DNA of 64,000 bases from Micromonospora luteifusca (GTDB taxonomy: Bacteria; Actinomycetota; Actinomycetes; Mycobacteriales; Micromonosporaceae), in contig NZ_JAFBBP010000001.1 of the NCBI RefSeq assembly GCF_016907275.1, positions 6,748,001 through 6,812,000 on the forward strand. Reading direction: 5' to 3'. The notes beneath the pieces were generated by a model. That model worked only from the letters and a program-made list of their open reading frames with translations. It searched no databases and was not told the origin of the DNA. This document shows, piece by piece, positions 52,204-59,494 of this stretch. The stretch's first letter is position 1, and the number at the start of each line of letters is the position of its first letter. A program made the position numbers and the translations under genes.

Positions 52204-52947
52204 TCACCGACCGAGGACGAGGTAGGCGAGGCCGAGGATGCCCCGGTAGCCGCCGACGTACTGCCGCAACCGGTCGTCGAGTTCCGTGCGGACGTCGGCC
52301 GCGCGGGGATCCTCCGGGTAGGTCAGCAGCCACTCCTGCCGGCCCGCGAGCCAGGTGGATTCGAAGTCGTCCCATTCCCGTTGGTCGGCGGTGCTCAGGT
52401 GCAGCACCCGCCAGCCCCGTTGCCGGGCGGCCTCGATCAGCCCCGGGAGCGGCACGACCTCCGGGCCGAAGATCTGCTCGACCTCCGGCGGCGGGGGACG
52501 ATCCCAGTAGGCGTCACCGAAGAGCAGCCTTCCCCCTGGTCGGACCAGGGTGGCGAGCGCGTCGAGGGCGGCGCCGGTGCCGCCGAAGGCGTGCGCCGAG
52601 CCGATGCAGAGGACCCGGTCGGCCGGCTCCTGCCAGGCCGCCACCTCTCCCATGACGAAGGCGACGTGCCGGTTCAGCGTCCGGTCCGCGGCCAGCCGCC
52701 GCCCCCGGTCGAGGGCGGCGCCGTCGGTGTCGACGCCGACGCCCCTCGTCGCGACCGGGCCGGACACGCCCCCGGCGGCGACCGCCCGCAGCAGAAGCTC
52801 ACCCCAACCGCAACCCAGATCGAGTACGCGCGAGCCGGGCCGGACGTCGAGTCGCTGCAGCAGCACGGCCGCGTGCTCCTGCGACAGCGGAGTGTTCCAG
52901 CGCATCCGCGCGTAGCGGCTGGTGGCGAGGTGGTCGGCTGACTGCAT
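52204..52947 (-). CDS. SAM-dependent methyltransferase
   Basis: A 247-residue class I methyltransferase. Motif I SRVLDLGCGWGELLLRAV is near residue 38; GVGVDTDGAALDRGRRLA follows, then HVAFVMGEVAAWQ and CIGSAHAFGGTGAALDALAT. LVRPGGRLLFGDAYWDRPP ends the core. The C-terminal 80 residues are helical and could form a substrate cap. Its close relatives include small-molecule methyltransferases; substrate unknown. It precedes the protease gene on the minus strand. Confidence 0.9.
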   Translation of the reverse strand: MQSADHLATSRYARMRWNTPLSQEHAAVLLQRLDVRPGSRVLDLGCGWGELLLRAVAAGGVSGPVATRGVGVDTDGAALDRGRRLAADRTLNRHVAFVMGEVAAWQEPADRVLCIGSAHAFGGTGAALDALATLVRPGGRLLFGDAYWDRPPPPEVEQIFGPEVVPLPGLIEAARQRGWRVLHLSTADQREWDDFESTWLAGRQEWLLTYPEDPRAADVRTELDDRLRQYVGGYRGILGLAYLVLGR

Positions 52948-53021
52948 CCGTTGAGGGTGTCAAGTGGTGATCGTCGGCGTGCGCCGGGTCCACCACCCGC
53001 GAGTACGGCAGGATCGGTGCG

Positions 53022-53597
53022 GTGGACGCGCAGAGGTCGGGCCCGGTGCGGCGGCCAACCCCGCAGGAGGTGGCGGCAGCCGCCGGTCGGGGCCTGGCGG
53101 ACGTGATCGGCCCCGGCCTGCGGGTGCTGTTCTGCGGCTTCAACCCGGGTCTCTACTCCGCTGCCGTGGGGCTGCCCTTCGCCCGGAAGGGCAGCCGGTT
53201 CTGGCCGGCCCTGCACGGTGGCGGCTTCACCGACCGGGAGCTGCGCCCGTGGGAACACGACGAGTTGCTGCGGCAGGGCCTGGGCATCACCAGCCTGAGC
53301 AACCGGGCCACCGCCCGTGCCGACGAGCTGACGTCGGCGGAGCTGGTGGCCGGCGTCACGGCGTTGGCGGTGAAGGTCGAGCGGTACCGGCCGCGGTGGG
53401 TGGCCATCCTCGGGGTGACCGCGTACCGGATCGCCTTTGTCCGGCCCAAGGCCGGGCTGGGTCCGCAGCCGGGGCAGCTGGGCCCCGCCCGGGTGTGGGT
53501 GCTGCCCAACCCCAGCGGCCTGAACGCGCACTTTCCGCTGCCGGCGTTGACCGCCGAGTTCGCGAAGCTGCGGCGTGAGCTGGGGACCGAGGCGTGA
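53022..53597 (+). CDS. mug: G/U mismatch-specific DNA glycosylase
   Basis: A 191-residue uracil-DNA-glycosylase-superfamily enzyme of the Mug/TDG family that removes uracil or thymine from mismatches. The N-terminal active-site motif is LFCGFNPGLYSAAVG (G-x-N-P-G), with GSRFWPALHGGGFTDREL and the C-terminal LPNPSGLNAHFPLP (N-P-S-G-L-N) as the helical-wedge motif. Length is normal. GTG start at 53022. It is divergent from the methyltransferase gene. Confidence 0.94.
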   Translation: MDAQRSGPVRRPTPQEVAAAAGRGLADVIGPGLRVLFCGFNPGLYSAAVGLPFARKGSRFWPALHGGGFTDRELRPWEHDELLRQGLGITSLSNRATARADELTSAELVAGVTALAVKVERYRPRWVAILGVTAYRIAFVRPKAGLGPQPGQLGPARVWVLPNPSGLNAHFPLPALTAEFAKLRRELGTEA

Positions 53598-53641
53598 GCT
53601 GGGGGCCGAGGCGTGGACTGAGGCCCACGCCTGAGCTGGGC

Positions 53642-54157
53642 CTAGGCGTGCGGTGTGGCGACCTCCGTGGCCAGGGCCCGGTAGTAGGGCTGCATCGCGG
53701 GGTGGTAGTCGTCGAACTCGGGGCGGGCTGCGCCGTCCCGGGCGGCGACCAGCATGTCCAGGTAGTACTCCCAGCCGGCGCCCACCTCGGCGATGCCCTC
53801 CAGGTTGGTCAGGTGCTGGACGAAACGCAGCTCGGTGGTGCCGTCGGCCTCGGTCAGCGACAGCTCCAGCAGCCAGGTGCCGTAGCTGTCGACCATCGAG
53901 ACGGCGAGGCGCCGCTGGGGCTCGCACGCGTCGATGTGGACGTCACACCAGGGCTGCTGCTCCTCGTACGCCATCTGGACCCGGATGGTCCGTCCGGGCG
54001 TGCCGTCGCCCTCCCAGGGGCCGAACCAGCGGGCGGTGCGCTCCGACTCGGTCAGGCTGGCCCAGACGTCCGCCGCCGGGGCGCGGAAGGTCCGGGTGAG
54101 GACGAGGTCGTGGCCGGTGGCGGTGCGAAACAGGCGTCCGGCGGGCGTACGAGTCAT
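53642..54157 (-). CDS. SRPBCC (AHSA1-like) domain protein
   Basis: A 171-residue START/SRPBCC-fold protein of the AHSA1 activator-like family, with a large hydrophobic pocket for a lipid or small ligand. Landmarks are LVLTRTFRAPAADVWASLTE, RTARWFGPWEGDGTPG and FVQHLTNLEGIAEVGAGWEY. It overlaps the upstream ArsR gene by 4 bases (ATGA); such ArsR-SRPBCC pairs are common and thought to be a ligand-responsive unit. Ligand unknown. Confidence 0.9.
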   Translation of the reverse strand: MTRTPAGRLFRTATGHDLVLTRTFRAPAADVWASLTESERTARWFGPWEGDGTPGRTIRVQMAYEEQQPWCDVHIDACEPQRRLAVSMVDSYGTWLLELSLTEADGTTELRFVQHLTNLEGIAEVGAGWEYYLDMLVAARDGAARPEFDDYHPAMQPYYRALATEVATPHA

Positions 54158-54516
54158 GCCGTGTGCTCCCTTCGGTGCTCCGCCGGGCCGCTGCTGCGGC
54201 GCTCTCGGCGGGTTCGATAGACCTCGGTCTCCAGTGCGTCGAGGTGCCGTTCCCACCGGTCGGTGCGAACGAGCCCGGCGAGCCAGTTGATCAGCGGGGC
54301 GAGCGGGCCGGGGTCGAGGCGGTAGATCCTCTGCCGGCCGACCAGCTCGTCGCGGACCAGCCCGCTCTCGCGCAGCACCCGCAGGTGGCGGCTGATCGCG
54401 GGCCGGCTGATCGCGAACCGCCGGGCGATGTCGCCGGCGGCCAGTGGTTCGTCGCGTAGCAGGGTGAGGATGTGCCGTCGTACCGGGTCCGCGATCGCGG
54501 TGGCCACCTCGTCCAC
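54154..54516 (-). CDS. ArsR family transcriptional regulator
   Basis: A 120-residue winged helix-turn-helix repressor (ATAIADPVRRHILTLLRDEP, RFAISRPAISRHLRVLRESG, LVGRQRIYRLDPGPLAPLIN). The metal-binding CxC of true ArsR is absent, so it belongs to the non-metal ArsR group that partners with SRPBCC proteins. The overlap with the SRPBCC gene indicates co-translation. It probably autoregulates. Confidence 0.92.
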   Translation of the reverse strand: MDEVATAIADPVRRHILTLLRDEPLAAGDIARRFAISRPAISRHLRVLRESGLVRDELVGRQRIYRLDPGPLAPLINWLAGLVRTDRWERHLDALETEVYRTRRERRSSGPAEHRREHTA

Positions 54517-54606
54517 TCTGGAAGCGTAACCTATGAGTTACGGGTTTGGGGTCGCCGCTGCGTCGATGGTGGGCACATGATCACCTGGCCTGGCAGTCTG
54601 TACGGC

Positions 54607-55707
54607 ATGACCGCCCTGCTTCGCTCCCGCGTGACCGACTGGACCGTCGCCGTACCCGTGCTCGCTGTCCTGGTGCTGATCGTCACCTGGGGGCGAAACC
54701 TGCCCGGACCGATCATCGTGGTGGTCGCGGTGCTGCTCGGCGGAGCGGTGCTCGCCGCCGTGCACCATGCGGAGGTGGTCGCCCACCGGGTGGGGGAGCC
54801 GTACGGTTCGTTGGTGCTCGCCGTCGCGGTCACCGTGATCGAGGTAGCCCTCATCGTCACGTTGATGATCAGCGGGCCGGAGAAGACCCAGTCGCTCGCC
54901 CGCGACACCGTCTTCGCCGCCGTCATGATCACCTGTAACGGAATACTCGGCCTGTCCCTGCTGCTCGGGGCGCTGCGCCGTCGCGTCGCGGTGTTCAACC
55001 CGGAGGGCACCGGCGGGGCACTGGCCACCGTGATCACCCTGGCCACCCTCAGTCTGGTCATCCCGACCTTCACCACGGCCCGCCCCGGCCCGGAGTTCAG
55101 CCCGGCCCAGCTCACCTTCGCCGCCGTCGCGTCGCTGGCGCTGTACGGGCTGTTCGTGCTCGTGCAGACCGGCCGGCACCGCGACTACTTCCTGCCGGTC
55201 GACAGCCAGGGCCGAGTGATCGACGCCGAGGAGCACGCCAAACCGCCGACGACCCGTGCGGCGCTGGTCAGCCTGGGGCTGCTGCTGGTGGCGCTCGTCG
55301 CCGTGGTCGGCGACGCCAAGACCGTCTCACCGACCATCGAGGCCGGGGTGGCGGCGGCGAACCTGCCGCACGCGTTCGTCGGCGTGATCATCGCCCTGCT
55401 GGTGCTGCTGCCGGAGACCCTGGCCGCCGCCCGCGCCGCTCGCCGCGACCGCGTGCAGATCAGCCTGAACCTGGCCCTCGGCTCCGCGATGGCCAGCATC
55501 GGTTTGACCATCCCGGTCATCGCGATCGCCTCGATCTGGCTGGAGGGCCCACTGCTGCTCGGCCTCGGCGGCACCCAACTCGCGCTGCTCGCGCTGACGG
55601 CGGTGACCGCGGTGCTGACCGTCGTGCCGGGCCGGGCCAACGTGCTGCAGGGCGGCGTGCACCTGGTGTTGCTGGCCGCCTTCGTCTTCCTGGCCGCCAG
55701 CCCCTGA
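54607..55707 (+). CDS. chaA: Calcium/proton antiporter ChaA-like
   Basis: A 366-residue membrane antiporter of the CaCA superfamily, about 11 helices. The two alpha-repeats are visible: GSLVLAVAVTVIEVALIVTL (Glu) with MITCNGILGLSLLLGAL, and GVIIALLVLLPETLAAARAA (Glu) with NLALGSAMASIGLTIPVIAI. It would exchange H+ for Ca2+ or Na+/K+. Length equals the E. coli protein if the ATG at 54607 is used; an in-frame ATG at 54577 is a longer option. It is divergent from the ArsR gene. Confidence 0.9.
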   Translation: MTALLRSRVTDWTVAVPVLAVLVLIVTWGRNLPGPIIVVVAVLLGGAVLAAVHHAEVVAHRVGEPYGSLVLAVAVTVIEVALIVTLMISGPEKTQSLARDTVFAAVMITCNGILGLSLLLGALRRRVAVFNPEGTGGALATVITLATLSLVIPTFTTARPGPEFSPAQLTFAAVASLALYGLFVLVQTGRHRDYFLPVDSQGRVIDAEEHAKPPTTRAALVSLGLLLVALVAVVGDAKTVSPTIEAGVAAANLPHAFVGVIIALLVLLPETLAAARAARRDRVQISLNLALGSAMASIGLTIPVIAIASIWLEGPLLLGLGGTQLALLALTAVTAVLTVVPGRANVLQGGVHLVLLAAFVFLAASP

Positions 55708-55715
55708 CCCCGCTG

Positions 55716-56978
55716 TCACCGACCGCGGCCACCGGGCGGGTCGTCCGACAGGCGGTCCGCGCGGGCGTTCAGGTAGCGCTGCTGCGCCAGGTTCGTCGAG
55801 CGCGCCGCCGCCATCCGGTACGCCTCCCGCGCCGCGACCCGCTCACCGACCTGCTCCCACAGGTGGGCGCGGGCGGCGGGCAGCCGGGGATCGTCGGCGA
55901 GCCGGGCGTCGTCGGCCAGGTCGGCGAGGAGCACCAGGCCAGCCGATGCGCCTCTGCTCATCGCCACCGCCACCGCGTGGTTGAGCGCCACGACCGGGTT
56001 GTCGGAGATGCCCAGCAGCACCTCGTACAGGGCGGTGATCTGCGCCCAGTCGGTGGCCGCCGCGCTCGGCGCCTCGTCGTGCCCCGCCGCGATGGCCGCC
56101 TGCAACTGGTACGCCCCGACAACCCCGCGCGGCAGAGCCCCGGTGATCAGCTCGACTCCCTCGGCGATCTGGTCGGCCCGCCATCGGCCGCGGTCCTGCT
56201 CGGCCATCGGCACCAACTCGCCCTGCGGGCCGATCCGCGCCGGAGCACGGGCGTCGGTGAGCAGCATCAAGGCGAGTAGTCCGGTGACCTCGGGATCCTC
56301 GGGAAGCAGCCGGTGCACCAGGCGGGCCAGCCGGATCGCCTCGGCGGTCAGATCGGCGCGCAGCAACCCGGGGCCGGCGGTGCGCGCGTACCCCTCGGTG
56401 AAGATCAGGTAGAGCACGTGCAGCACGGCGGCGAGCCGGTCGGCGCGTTCCGCGCCGGTGGGTGGCGCGAACCGCAATCCGGTGTCGCGGATGCGCTGCT
56501 TTCCCCGGCTGATCCGCCGGGTCATCGTCGCCTCCGGCACCAGGAACGCGCGCGCCACCTCGGCGGTGCTCAACCCGCCCACCGCGCGCAGCGTGAGCGC
56601 GATCTGCGACGCCGGTGACAGCGCCGGGTGGCAGCACAGGAACAGCAGGATGAGCGTGTCGTCGGCGTCCGCCGGTGGTCGATCGGCCGCCGGAGCGCGC
56701 CACTGCTCCGGCAGCGCCCACCGGGCCACCGTGTCCTCCCGCCGCATCCGGGCCTGCTCGCAGCGCAGCAGGTCGGTCAACCGGCGGGACGCGACGGTGA
56801 TCAGCCAGCCGCGCGGATTCTCGGGGACGCCGTCGCGCGGCCAGCGACCCGCCGCGGCGATCAGCGCCTCCTGCACCGCGTCCTCGGCGGTGTCGAAGTG
56901 CCCGTAGCGGCGGACCAGCGCGCCGAGGACCTGCGGCGCCAGTTCGCGCAGCAGGTCCTCGACAGGGGTCTCCGGCAC
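55716..56978 (-). CDS. ECF42-type RNA polymerase sigma factor
   Basis: A 420-residue sigma factor with a long C-terminal extension of TPR-like helices (DUF6596), as in the ECF42 group. Region 2 is VLGALVRRYGHFDTAEDAVQ, region 4 is ALTLRAVGGLSTAEVARAFL with ATMTRRISRGKQRIRDTG. The extension from about 200 (RADRLAAVLHVLYLIFTEGY) is essential for activity in the studied members. Its gene starts 3 bases after the DGPF protein stop. ECF42 genes with a DGPF partner are a known pair. Confidence 0.93.
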   Translation of the reverse strand: MPETPVEDLLRELAPQVLGALVRRYGHFDTAEDAVQEALIAAAGRWPRDGVPENPRGWLITVASRRLTDLLRCEQARMRREDTVARWALPEQWRAPAADRPPADADDTLILLFLCCHPALSPASQIALTLRAVGGLSTAEVARAFLVPEATMTRRISRGKQRIRDTGLRFAPPTGAERADRLAAVLHVLYLIFTEGYARTAGPGLLRADLTAEAIRLARLVHRLLPEDPEVTGLLALMLLTDARAPARIGPQGELVPMAEQDRGRWRADQIAEGVELITGALPRGVVGAYQLQAAIAAGHDEAPSAAATDWAQITALYEVLLGISDNPVVALNHAVAVAMSRGASAGLVLLADLADDARLADDPRLPAARAHLWEQVGERVAAREAYRMAAARSTNLAQQRYLNARADRLSDDPPGGRGR

Positions 56979-56981
56979 CGG

Positions 56982-57383
56982 TCAGCCGGCCAGGTCCTCG
57001 ACGCCGTCCACCACCGGCCGCACGTCCACGTACCCGCCGGGGGTGTCCGGGTCGACCAGGCCGGCGGCGATCTCGGTGGCCCGGTCGAAACTGGCGCACT
57101 CCACGATCGTGTAACCCGCGAGGACCTCCTGCGTCTCCGGGTACGGGCCGTCGGTGACCACGGGTGCGCCCTCGCGCACCTGCACCCGGCGGGCGTGCAC
57201 CGGCTCGCTCAAGCCCCGGGCGTCGACCAGCTCGCCGGACTCGGCCAGCGCCTGGTGGTAGGTCTCCATGTGCTTGTGCATCGCCGCGATCTGCTCGGCC
57301 GACATGTCCGGCCGGTCGGTCGCCCGGCCGGACAACACGTCGTAGTCCTGTTGGGAGCCGTACAGCAGAATCATGTACTTCAC
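56982..57383 (-). CDS. DGPF (YciI-like) protein partner of the ECF42 sigma factor
   Basis: A 133-residue YciI/DGPF-domain protein: KYMILLYGSQQDYDVLSGR, VVTDGPYPETQEVLAGY (the DGPF motif reads DGPY here), YVDVRPVVDGVEDLAG. DGPF genes recur beside ECF42 sigma factors and are their usual regulon members; the molecular role is unknown. GTG at 57383 preceded by GAGGAGAC. Confidence 0.92.
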   Translation of the reverse strand: MKYMILLYGSQQDYDVLSGRATDRPDMSAEQIAAMHKHMETYHQALAESGELVDARGLSEPVHARRVQVREGAPVVTDGPYPETQEVLAGYTIVECASFDRATEIAAGLVDPDTPGGYVDVRPVVDGVEDLAG

Positions 57384-57483
57384 GGGCGTCTCCTCGTGTC
57401 GCTGGCACCGCCTCCGGCACCGTTCACCGGAAACGTCGAAGCCCAACCCCCCCACCCGGACACCCCACACGATTCGATCCGTT

Positions 57484-57538
57484 GATCATGAGGTTATTGG
57501 CCCGACACGCCGACATCGAAGGCAACAACTTCATGATC
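57484..57538. repeat. Inverted repeat around GATCATGA
   Basis: GATCATGAGGTTATT at 57484-57498 pairs with AACAACTTCATGATC at 57524-57538 (13 of 15), spacer 25 bases. It lies in the 189-bp gap between the DGPF gene and a small plus-strand gene and resembles interspersed palindromes of the genus. Confidence 0.65.
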
Positions 57539-57572
57539 GACCGGGTGGGTGGGGTGGATTAGGTTGGCGGGC

Positions 57573-57785
57573 ATGGCGGTGGTGTGGGGCGTGGTCGGAG
57601 TTTTCGCGGCGGTGGCTGCTGCCGCGTTCGGGGTTGTAGCCCGGCGGGGGCGAGGGACGGGCGGGGTCGGGAGCGACGAACGCGCGGCCGATCGGGAAGC
57701 CCACGGCCGGCAGCAGCGCTACGAGGCCGAGCGACACGGCGACCAGGGCGACACCTGGCAACGCGGCCGCGAGGCCGGCGGCTGA
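57573..57785 (+). CDS. Small single-TM protein
   Basis: A 70-residue protein with one N-terminal helix (VVWGVVGVFAAVAAAAFGVV) followed by a basic, highly charged tail (DREAHGRQQRYEAERHGDQG). Function unknown. An in-frame GTG at 57549 is an alternative start. It fits small actinobacterial membrane anchors by shape only. Confidence 0.45.
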   Translation: MAVVWGVVGVFAAVAAAAFGVVARRGRGTGGVGSDERAADREAHGRQQRYEAERHGDQGDTWQRGREAGG

Positions 57786-57903
57786 CGGTTCACTGACCGG
57801 CGCACGTGAATCCGGTGCGGGGGCGTGACGGTCGTATCGTCGGGGTACTGCGCAGCGCAGCAGCCACGCCAGCAGCGCAGCACCGACGCCAGGGGAGGAC
57901 ACA

Positions 57904-58647
57904 GTGGGGGCACGGTCGGGACGCAACGCCCGAGGCCCGTTGGCCGGACTCCTGATCGCCGCACTGGTGTCACTCGCCTGCGCCGGCGGTGGGCTGGCCG
58001 AGCCGGAGGGTGAACGCCCGGCACCGGGCCGGTCCCCGGCATCTCCGGGGGCGAACACCACACGGGCCGACAGCACCACAAGTGTCGCCGAGTTCGAGCA
58101 GGACGTCGCCGACGCGCAGGCGATCGCCGAGCGGTACTGGGCGGCCCAGTTCAAGGCGTCCGGGCAGCGGTTCCAACCGATCCGGCGGATCACCCCGTAC
58201 CAGCGGGCGGGCGAGGTGTCCTGCGGCGGCCAACCGCTGCCCCGCAACAACGCCGTCTACTGCTCGCAGGGCGACTTCATCGCGTACGACGTCGCCTGGT
58301 CGGTGGGAGCGTTCCGCCAGGTCGGCGACGCGTTCGTGTTCTACCTGCTCGGCCACGAGTACGCCCACGGCATCCAGGTGCGGCTCGGTATCAACTACAA
58401 CTTCACCATCCAGCAGGAGTTGCAGGCCGACTGCATGGCCGGGGCGTACCTCGGCGACTCGGTGCGCTCCGGCGCCCTGACCCTGGCCGAAGGCGACCTG
58501 GACGAGTTCCGCGAGGGGGTGGCGGCGGTCGGCGACGACCCGGACCAGCCGTGGTTCGCGGAGGGGTCGCACGGCACCGCCGAGCAGCGTACGGACTCGT
58601 TCTTCCGCGGCTACGAGCGCTCGCTGGAGGCCTGCGACCTGGGCTGA
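57904..58647 (+). CDS. Neutral zinc metallopeptidase-like lipoprotein
   Basis: A 247-residue exported protein: basic start and hydrophobic core (GPLAGLLIAALVSLACAGGG) ending in a lipobox-like LACA, so lipidation is likely. The catalytic HExxH is YLLGHEYAHGIQVR with a downstream Glu in QELQADCMAGAYLGDS, matching the YpfJ-like neutral zinc peptidase family. C-terminal SFFRGYERSLEACDL resembles the family end. It would act on the outer membrane face. GTG start. Confidence 0.87.
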   Translation: MGARSGRNARGPLAGLLIAALVSLACAGGGLAEPEGERPAPGRSPASPGANTTRADSTTSVAEFEQDVADAQAIAERYWAAQFKASGQRFQPIRRITPYQRAGEVSCGGQPLPRNNAVYCSQGDFIAYDVAWSVGAFRQVGDAFVFYLLGHEYAHGIQVRLGINYNFTIQQELQADCMAGAYLGDSVRSGALTLAEGDLDEFREGVAAVGDDPDQPWFAEGSHGTAEQRTDSFFRGYERSLEACDLG

Positions 58648-58716
58648 GCGGGTTGCCCGGATCACGTCGGCGCCCATCGCGGTCACCGGCGGAGTCTGGG
58701 CCTGGCAGGATCGCCG

Positions 58717-59430
58717 GTGTCGACCACGACCCTGGAGGATCCGCTGAGCAGCCATCACCCCGCCGCCGTGCTCTTCGACATGGACGGCACGCTCGTCGAC
58801 AGCGAGAAGCTGTGGGATGTCGCGCTGCAGGAACTCGCGGAGGAGTACGGCGGGGAGCTCTCCGCCGACGCCCGCCGGTCGATCGTCGGCACCAGCATGG
58901 CCGAGTCGATGCGTATCCTGCACGACGACCTGCGGCAGCCCGAACGGGATCCGGAGATCAGCGCGGCGTGGATCAACGCCCGGATCCTGGAGCTGTTCCG
59001 CTCCGGTCTGCGCTGGCGGCCGGGCGCGTTCGCCCTGCTGCGCGCGGTCCGCGCGGCGGCGATCCCCACCGCACTTGTCACCTCCAGTCCTCGGGCGCTG
59101 GTCGAGATCGCCCTGGACACCCTGGGCCGGGACAACTTCGACACGGTGGTCTGCGGCGACGAGGTCGTCGCCGCCAAACCGCACCCCGAGCCCTACCTGA
59201 CCGCAGCCCGGCTGCTGGGCGTGCCGATCGAGCGCTGCGTGGCGATCGAGGACTCCCCGACCGGCGTGGCCAGCGCGGTCGCGTCCGGCGCGGCGGTGCT
59301 GGCCGTACCGGCGGAGGTGCCACTGGGGCACATTGCCGGCGTACATCAGGTGGAGAGCCTGACCGGCGTGGACCTGGATCTGCTCGCGGGGCTGTTGGCC
59401 GACCCGGCTGCCGCCCACCCCCAGCGGTAG
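58717..59430 (+). CDS. HAD family phosphatase (beta-phosphoglucomutase-like)
   Basis: A 237-residue HAD phosphatase/phosphoglucomutase-like protein. Motif I VLFDMDGTLVDSEKLWD has both Asp; motif II is IPTALVTSSPR; motif III is VVAAKPHPEPYLTAARLL; motif IV is CVAIEDSPTGVASAVASG. A helical cap lies between I and II. It most resembles the sugar-phosphate phosphatase group. GTG start at 58717. Confidence 0.92.
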   Translation: MSTTTLEDPLSSHHPAAVLFDMDGTLVDSEKLWDVALQELAEEYGGELSADARRSIVGTSMAESMRILHDDLRQPERDPEISAAWINARILELFRSGLRWRPGAFALLRAVRAAAIPTALVTSSPRALVEIALDTLGRDNFDTVVCGDEVVAAKPHPEPYLTAARLLGVPIERCVAIEDSPTGVASAVASGAAVLAVPAEVPLGHIAGVHQVESLTGVDLDLLAGLLADPAAAHPQR

Positions 59431-59441
59431 GAACACACGGA

Positions 59442-59486
59442 GAAGGGCCCCCGGTCACGCGCCTCGCGCACGACCGGGGGCCCTTC
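59442..59486. terminator. Bidirectional terminator hairpin
   Basis: A perfect 15-bp stem (GAAGGGCCCCCGGTC at 59442-59456 with its complement at 59472-59486) and a 15-base loop between convergent HAD and ABC permease genes. Confidence 0.9.
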
Positions 59487-59494
59487 CCGTCACC

